DNA from: Bryobacterales bacterium
GTDB taxonomy: Bacteria > Acidobacteriota > Terriglobia > Bryobacterales > Bryobacteraceae
NCBI GenBank assembly: GCA_003139735.1
Contig: PLGA01000020.1
Location: 1-9,703, forward strand
Length of the DNA: 9,703 bases
Direction: 5' to 3'
Positions 6,697-9,703 of the stretch are shown piece after piece (the stretch's first letter is position 1; each line of letters starts with the position of its first letter). Position numbers and translations under genes: made by a program. Under the pieces are notes generated by a model. That model was not told where the DNA came from. It did not search any database and saw only the letters and a program-made list of their open reading frames with translations.

Positions 6697-7344
6697 CTAA
6701 GAGCGCGAAGCGATTTTGTCCACGGCCTTGGCGAGCTTTTCGAACTCCATGTGAGCCGCGGATCCCGGCGCGTACTCGCGCACCGTCAGGCCTTCCGCCA
6801 CCGCTTCCGCCACCGCGACGCGCTGCCCGACAGGCGGCAGCACCTTCCTGCCCATGTCCTTCAGCGAAGAGTGCAGGCTCCGTCCCAGGTTCGTATTCAT
6901 GAGGACCTTGGACGGAACAAAGCGGATGCGCGGCCTTTTCGTCCGCCGGGCGGCGCGCGCCTTCAGGGCCTGCGCCAGCGCCTCCTTGAGCGCCAGCAGA
7001 TCGAGAGGCGACGGGCCGCACGGCAGCAGAAGCAGGTCGGCCACCAACGCAGCCTGGTAGGCCATGGCGGGCGTTCCGGGAGGCGTATCGATCAGCACGA
7101 TGTCGGCCTCCTTTTGCGCTTTGCGCGCCCTGGCCGGCAGCGTTTCGGCGCCGCCGTCCATCTTCTCGACGCAACCCGCAAGCATTCCGTGGCCCTGCGC
7201 CGCCCATGCCGCCAGGCTATGCTGCGGGTCGGCGTCCAGAGCGGCCACCGTCCGTCCCATGGCGGCGAATTCCGCGGCCAGGTTGCCTACAATGGTCGAT
7301 TTCCCGATGCCGCCCTTCCGTCCGGCTACCGCGATGATGGCCAT
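6697..7344 (-). CDS. Orphan ParA/MinD-type P-loop ATPase
   Basis: The 215-residue product has the deviant Walker A of ParA/MinD proteins, KGGIGKST (10-17), with signature Lys10 and nucleotide-binding Lys15. It also has Walker A' LDADPQ (36-41) and Walker B VLIDTPPG (83-90). These ATPases dimerise on ATP and position DNA or protein cargo on the nucleoid or membrane. The length (about 210) and lack of an N-terminal HTH fit the small ParF/VirC1-like branch. No ParB, ribbon-helix-helix partner or parS-like repeat is seen next to it, so the cargo is unknown. The start at 7344 has no Shine-Dalgarno; a TATAGT 7 nt upstream suggests a leaderless transcript. The gene lies 80 bp after rapZ on the same strand, beyond a REP-like hairpin. 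It ends inside the 10-bp direct repeat of the putative MITE. Fold is sure; role is unknown. Confidence 0.88.
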   Translation of the reverse strand: MAIIAVAGRKGGIGKSTIVGNLAAEFAAMGRTVAALDADPQHSLAAWAAQGHGMLAGCVEKMDGGAETLPARARKAQKEADIVLIDTPPGTPAMAYQAALVADLLLLPCGPSPLDLLALKEALAQALKARAARRTKRPRIRFVPSKVLMNTNLGRSLHSSLKDMGRKVLPPVGQRVAVAEAVAEGLTVREYAPGSAAHMEFEKLAKAVDKIASRS

Positions 7345-7351
7345 AGAACGT

Positions 7352-7357
7352 ACTATA
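7352..7357 (-). promoter_or_regulatory. -10 element of the ParA gene (leaderless start)
   Basis: On the minus strand TATAGT (one mismatch to TATAAT) lies 7 nt before the ATG at 7344, so transcription would begin at or next to the start codon. This fits the absence of a Shine-Dalgarno. No good -35 hexamer is visible at 17 bp; that position falls in the REP-like palindrome. Confidence 0.45.
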
Positions 7358-7368
7358 GACCATTGTGG

Positions 7369-7388
7369 GGCAGGCGCTTCCGCCTGCC
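7369..7388. repeat. REP-like palindrome between rapZ and the ParA gene
   Basis: GGCAGGCG (7369-7376) and CGCCTGCC (7381-7388) form a perfect 8-bp stem around CTTC. It is flanked by GTGGG on the left and AATTG on the right. The form 'tggGGCAGGCGcttcCGCCTGCC' resembles short palindromic repeats scattered between genes in Acidobacteria, but only one copy is in the window, so its repeat nature is recalled, not seen. It may stabilise or end the hpf-rapZ transcript; no U-tract follows. Confidence 0.55.
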
Positions 7389-7424
7389 AATTGATTTTTT
7401 AGAGCTTCCGCCGGCGTTTCCCGC

Positions 7425-8369
7425 TCATCCCCGGCGCTTGGCGATATCCCGGTGATTCACCTTGGCTTTAAACCCGGCCTCCGCCAGGTTCTTGCGGATC
7501 TGGTCCGCGATCATCACGGAGCGGTGTTGGCCGCCGGTGCACCCGAAGGCGATCGTCAGGTAGCTCTTGCCCTCGCGAATATAGTGCGGCAGCAGGTAGA
7601 CAAGCAGCTCGGAGATGCGCCCGACAAATTCGACCGTCTGCGGGAACGACCGTATGTACCGCGCCACGTTCGGGTTCCTGCCCGTCAGATTCTTGAAGCG
7701 GGGAATGTAGTTGGGGTTGGGCAGGAAGCGGACGTCGAAGACCAGGTCGCTGTCCGGCGGCACTCCGTTGCGGTAGCCGAAGCTGGTCACGTAGATCAGG
7801 ATCTTCGATTCGTCGCGCTGGCCGCGGAACCGCTCGCCAATGAACTCCCTCAGTTCGTGGACCGTGAACTTCGACGTGTTGATAATCAGATCCGCCATGG
7901 CGCGGATCGGCGCGAGCTGGAGCTTCTCGGCGCGAATGTTCCTGACGATCGACCGTCCCGCGCCGAGCGGGTGCGGTCTCCGCGTTTCGCTGAATCGCCG
8001 CACCAGCGCGCTCTCGTCGGCCTCCAGGAAGATCAGCTTCGCGTCCACCGATTTCCTTATGGCCGCCAGAACCCGTGGGAAGCGCTTCAGCCCTTCCCCT
8101 TCACGGATATCCACCACCAGGGCGGCGGCTTGAATGCTGGTGTTGTCGCGCGTCAGTTCGGCGAACTTGGGGATCAGGTCCACCGGCAGGTTGTCCACCG
8201 AATAGAACCCCAGGTCTTCGAGCGATCTGAGAACGGACCCCTTGCCCGACCCGCTCAACCCGGTGATGACCACCACCTCCGGCCGCCGGTCCGCTTTGCG
8301 CTCGGCGACGGCCCCGCCGGTGACGGCGGGATCCTCTTGCGCTCTTCCGGCTGGCGCCTTTGGCGGCAT
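7425..8369 (-). CDS. rapZ: RapZ/YvcJ family nucleotide-binding protein (RNase adapter)
   Basis: The 314-residue product has Walker A GLSGSGKG (37-44), then the characteristic YSVDNLP (56-62), a Walker B-like VVDIR (85-89), FLEAD (114-118), SFGYRNGVP with DVRFLPNP (196-219) and the C-terminal GCTGGQHRSV (277-286). All are landmarks of RapZ/YvcJ. In Enterobacteria RapZ binds glucosamine-6-phosphate and directs RNase E to the GlmZ small RNA; in Bacillus YvcJ is a nucleotide-binding protein linked to competence. The role in this phylum is not established. The N-terminus is about 30 residues longer than the Walker A lead-in usual for the family, so a later start is possible, but no better ribosome site is seen. 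It starts 10 bp after the hpf stop, suggesting co-transcription and translational coupling. Confidence 0.95.
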   Translation of the reverse strand: MPPKAPAGRAQEDPAVTGGAVAERKADRRPEVVVITGLSGSGKGSVLRSLEDLGFYSVDNLPVDLIPKFAELTRDNTSIQAAALVVDIREGEGLKRFPRVLAAIRKSVDAKLIFLEADESALVRRFSETRRPHPLGAGRSIVRNIRAEKLQLAPIRAMADLIINTSKFTVHELREFIGERFRGQRDESKILIYVTSFGYRNGVPPDSDLVFDVRFLPNPNYIPRFKNLTGRNPNVARYIRSFPQTVEFVGRISELLVYLLPHYIREGKSYLTIAFGCTGGQHRSVMIADQIRKNLAEAGFKAKVNHRDIAKRRG

Positions 8370-8379
8370 ATGCGGAGCG

Positions 8380-8937
8380 CTACCCTTCGACCAGGTCGAA
8401 GTTCCCGTCGGGACGGCGGACCAGTACCTGGACCCGGTCGGTTTCGGAATCCCGGTAGACCACGTAGTCGTGCTTCTTTTCCATTTCCAGAACAGCCTCC
8501 TCCAGCGTCATCGGCTTGCGCTTCTTGTGATGGCCGACGTGAAAGACGCGCCGTTCTGGTGTGGTTTCCTCCTCAGCCTCCACCTCCACCTCAGGCGCGG
8601 GGGCTTCAATCTCCGCTTCCGAGGCGCTCTTGCGCGGCGTGCGTCTGTTGTCGCGCCACTTGGTGCGCGCCTTCACAGCCTGCTTTTCCAGCTTCTCCGC
8701 GGCGGAGTGGATGGCCATAAACAGGTCTGTGCTGGAGCCCTCGCCCGCCAGTTGATGGCCATAATAATTCACCGTGGCTTCGGCTTGATGCAAATGCCGC
8801 TCGATCGACAAGATAACGTGAGCCTCCACTTCGCGCCTCCCATCGAGAAGCTTGCCGATCTTGGCGAACCGCGCTTCCAACTTCTTCAACTCAGCCGGCT
8901 TCAGTTCCACCTGCCTGCCTGTGTAGGTGATCTTCAT
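8380..8937 (-). CDS. hpf: Long-form ribosome hibernation promoting factor
   Basis: The 185-residue product has an N-terminal S30AE domain (about 1-95, starting MKITYTGRQVEL, with the basic QAVKARTKWRDNRR helix end). An acidic, proline-containing linker follows (about 105-130). A C-terminal domain (about 130-185; VFHVGHHKKRKPMTLEEAV, then YVVYRDSETDRVQVLVRR) completes it. This is the long HPF architecture. The N-domain sits in the 30S decoding/tRNA region and the C-domain dimerises to form inactive 100S ribosomes in stationary phase or starvation. The start has GGGGAG about 5 nt upstream. A hairpin (8950-8971) lies just ahead of that site. The gene lies directly upstream of rapZ; hpf and rapZ are neighbours in several phyla, often with ptsN or hprK between them, and here neither is present. 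Confidence 0.95.
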   Translation of the reverse strand: MKITYTGRQVELKPAELKKLEARFAKIGKLLDGRREVEAHVILSIERHLHQAEATVNYYGHQLAGEGSSTDLFMAIHSAAEKLEKQAVKARTKWRDNRRTPRKSASEAEIEAPAPEVEVEAEEETTPERRVFHVGHHKKRKPMTLEEAVLEMEKKHDYVVYRDSETDRVQVLVRRPDGNFDLVEG

Positions 8938-8949
8938 GCACTCTCCCCG

Positions 8950-8971
8950 GTTCCGCTCATCCCGCCGGAAC
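8950..8971 (-). promoter_or_regulatory. Hairpin in the hpf leader
   Basis: GTTCCG (8950-8955) and CGGAAC (8966-8971) form a 6-bp inverted repeat with a 10-nt loop, just upstream of the hpf Shine-Dalgarno. A TATAAA on the minus strand (8983-8988) is a possible -10 for hpf but lacks a recognisable -35. A regulatory role is a guess. Confidence 0.25.
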
Positions 8972-9036
8972 GTCCCACTTCCTTTATAGCTCTTTTTGGT
9001 AACATCGCCGACAGCGCAGCAAAGGCCGGCTTCCTT

Positions 9037-9054
9037 TGGCAGGTTAATTTGCCA
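9037..9054. promoter_or_regulatory. 18-bp dyad upstream of hpf (operator candidate)
   Basis: The site reads TGGCA-nn-TTAA-nn-TGCCA, symmetric at 14 of 18 positions, about 100 bp before the hpf start and 70 bp after the hicA stop. Such a spaced dyad with an AT-rich centre is typical of a dimeric repressor or activator site. Its -24/-12-like GG and GC are 11 bp apart, not 10, so it is not a proper sigma-54 promoter. Confidence 0.35.
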
Positions 9055-9070
9055 GTGCGCGGCCGCGCAC
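9055..9070. repeat. 16-bp perfect palindrome
   Basis: GTGCGCGGCCGCGCAC is a perfect GC-only-core palindrome touching the 18-bp dyad. It lies between hicA and hpf, where the hicBA terminator is expected. As RNA it would fold into a 6-bp stem with a GGCC loop; no U-tract follows. Confidence 0.4.
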
Positions 9071-9126
9071 GGACTAACTGAAGCAGCACGCTTCCCGGAC
9101 GGCGTTCCACCGGAATTCCACCGCGT

Positions 9127-9351
9127 TTACAGCAGTTCCTCGAGTTCGCCGGCGCTCAGTTGACAATCGCGAAGGATCTTGTGCAGCAGGCCGGGGCCGA
9201 TGGTTTCTCCCGAGTGCGCTGGCACAACCGTGCTTCGGCCATCCTCGTGACGAAGGAAGTGATGGCTGCCTTTGACGCGAAGAACAGAGAAGCCTCCCCT
9301 CCCAAGCGCCACAATCAAGTCAGGACCGGTGACGCGCGGAATCCGGCTCAT
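9127..9351 (-). CDS. hicA: HicA-type mRNA interferase toxin
   Basis: The 74-residue product starts MSRIPRVTGPDLIVAL and carries the HicA core: a GGF strand (19-21), then VKGSHHFLRH, where His30 of the G-S-H motif is the catalytic residue, then 'VVPAHSGETIGPGLLHKILRD'. HicA has a double-stranded-RNA-binding fold, cuts mRNA and stops translation until bound by HicB. The key His is present, so the toxin looks intact. The ATG at 9351 overlaps the hicB stop (ATGA), so translation is coupled and the toxin is made after its antitoxin. The frame is open further upstream, but that extension runs antisense-frame through hicB and has no family match. Confidence 0.9.
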   Translation of the reverse strand: MSRIPRVTGPDLIVALGRGGFSVLRVKGSHHFLRHEDGRSTVVPAHSGETIGPGLLHKILRDCQLSAGELEELL

Positions 9352-9563
9352 GCCGCGATCGTTATGCGCTGGATGCCAACGAACTCCAGCGTGGGTTCGG
9401 GCGCGCCCGCGACTTCCAAACACAACTCGATCGCTTCGCGGATGCGTTGCGTTACCTCGTCGAGAGACCGCGCTTGGGTGTGGCACGCGGGGATCTGCGG
9501 CACGGACGCAACATAGTAGCCTTCTTCGTCGCGCTCAATGACTACATCGAATTGACGTGGCAT
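9348..9563 (-). CDS. hicB: HicB-type antitoxin (short form)
   Basis: The 71-residue product starts MPRQFDVVIERDEEGYYVAS, followed by VPQIPACHTQARSLDEV and a helix IREAIELCLEVAG. This is the partial RNase-H-like fold of HicB antitoxins: an E-x-D-E-x-G-Y-Y-V/A-x-x-P-x-x-P-G/A-C-x-T-x-G/A core. HicB binds and blocks HicA. The C-terminal HTH or ribbon-helix-helix seen in longer HicB proteins is absent, so direct autorepression is doubtful. The ATG at 9563 has AGGA 8 nt upstream within an AAGGAAGGA run; an earlier ATG at 9584 has none. TACAAT on the minus strand (9583-9588) is a possible -10. It comes before the toxin, the reverse of the E. coli hicAB order. Confidence 0.9.
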   Translation of the reverse strand: MPRQFDVVIERDEEGYYVASVPQIPACHTQARSLDEVTQRIREAIELCLEVAGAPEPTLEFVGIQRITIAA

Positions 9564-9703
9564 CGAATGTGTCCTTCCTTCCATTGTAGATGGCCTGTGA
9601 ATCCATTGCTGCCCCCCGCTCCAGGCTCATCTTGCATGAGACAAGAGGGTGAACGACGTGGAAGTGGGAACTTGGCGCCTGGCTTTGTATCAGGGCACCG
9701 GCT
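9564..9703. other. Right-edge intergenic stretch upstream of hicB
   Basis: Beyond the hicB leader there is no gene that can be supported. A short plus-strand frame from the ATG at 9636 runs open to the edge (22 codons) but shows no family resemblance. The last bases, GGGCACCGGCT, look like the left arm of a palindromic intergenic repeat cut by the window end; the right arm is not visible. Confidence 0.3.

Larger units (their letters stand above)
6539..6700. mobile_element. Putative miniature inverted-repeat element (MITE-like) flanked by 10-bp direct repeats
   Basis: CGGTCTCTAA occurs at 6539-6548 and again at 6691-6700, like a target-site duplication around 142 bp of gene-free DNA. Inside, the two ends are imperfect inverted copies. 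The block CGAAAA near the left end (6557-6562) reappears inverted near the right end (6684-6689). Further in, CGATTTTGGGC (6577-6587) is the perfect inverse of GCCCAAAATCG (6657-6667). Spacing between the two blocks is 20 bp on the left and 22 bp on the right. The region has no ORF of its own. The stop codon of the ParA gene lies in the right-hand repeat. The ends are not cleanly terminal to the direct repeats, so the boundaries are uncertain. The alternative is a paired regulatory site for GH97. Confidence 0.45.

Noticed and set aside
7452..8720. 422-codon plus-strand open frame across rapZ and hpf
   Set aside because: Antisense shadow spanning two well-recognised minus-strand genes; no family resemblance.
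9037..9054. Sigma-54 promoter (TGGCA ... TTGC)
   Set aside because: The GG and GC dinucleotides are 11 bp apart on both strands, not the required 10.
9636..9703. Start of a plus-strand gene running off the right edge
   Set aside because: Only 22 codons, no Shine-Dalgarno and no recognisable N-terminus; it overlaps repeat-like sequence.

Overview
The window is high-GC bacterial chromosome. The gene content (an HtrA-type protease, a very long TPR lipoprotein, a secreted GH97 glycosidase paired with a DUF2264 protein, hpf next to rapZ, and a Tat-like leader of a kind common in Bryobacterales/Solibacter relatives) suggests an Acidobacteriota chromosome. This placement rests on family resemblance by eye, not on a search. 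No rRNA, tRNA, CRISPR array or complete insertion sequence is visible.

Left part (1-3171): the last 43 codons of a plus-strand HtrA/Deg-type PDZ protease converge on a 786-residue minus-strand TPR lipoprotein, with a strong hairpin between them. Divergent from the TPR gene, across about 210 bp, is a 125-residue stand-alone response-regulator-like domain with a degenerate phosphorylation site.

Middle part (3172-6700): a minus-strand two-gene carbohydrate unit. The first gene is a secreted GH97 glycoside hydrolase carrying the Asp expected of the retaining subgroup. It is followed 38 bp later by a DUF2264 protein of the alpha/alpha-toroid type. Upstream of GH97 lies about 150 bp of gene-free DNA holding two near-identical TTTGGGC/GCCCAAA palindromes in inverted orientation, bracketed by a 10-bp direct repeat. 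This looks like a miniature inverted-repeat element, or alternatively a paired operator.

Right part (6697-9703), all on the minus strand: a type II toxin-antitoxin pair hicB-hicA (antitoxin first, ATGA overlap), then hpf (long-form ribosome hibernation factor) and rapZ (RNase adapter/nucleotide-binding protein), 10 bp apart. After a REP-like palindrome comes a lone ParA/MinD-type ATPase without a ParB partner, probably expressed from its own promoter as a leaderless mRNA. The genes fall into separate small transcription units: a stress/ribosome-hibernation unit, a polysaccharide-use unit, a TA module and several single genes. No single new multi-gene defence or biosynthetic system is evident. 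The most notable non-coding signal is the putative small mobile element between parA and GH97.
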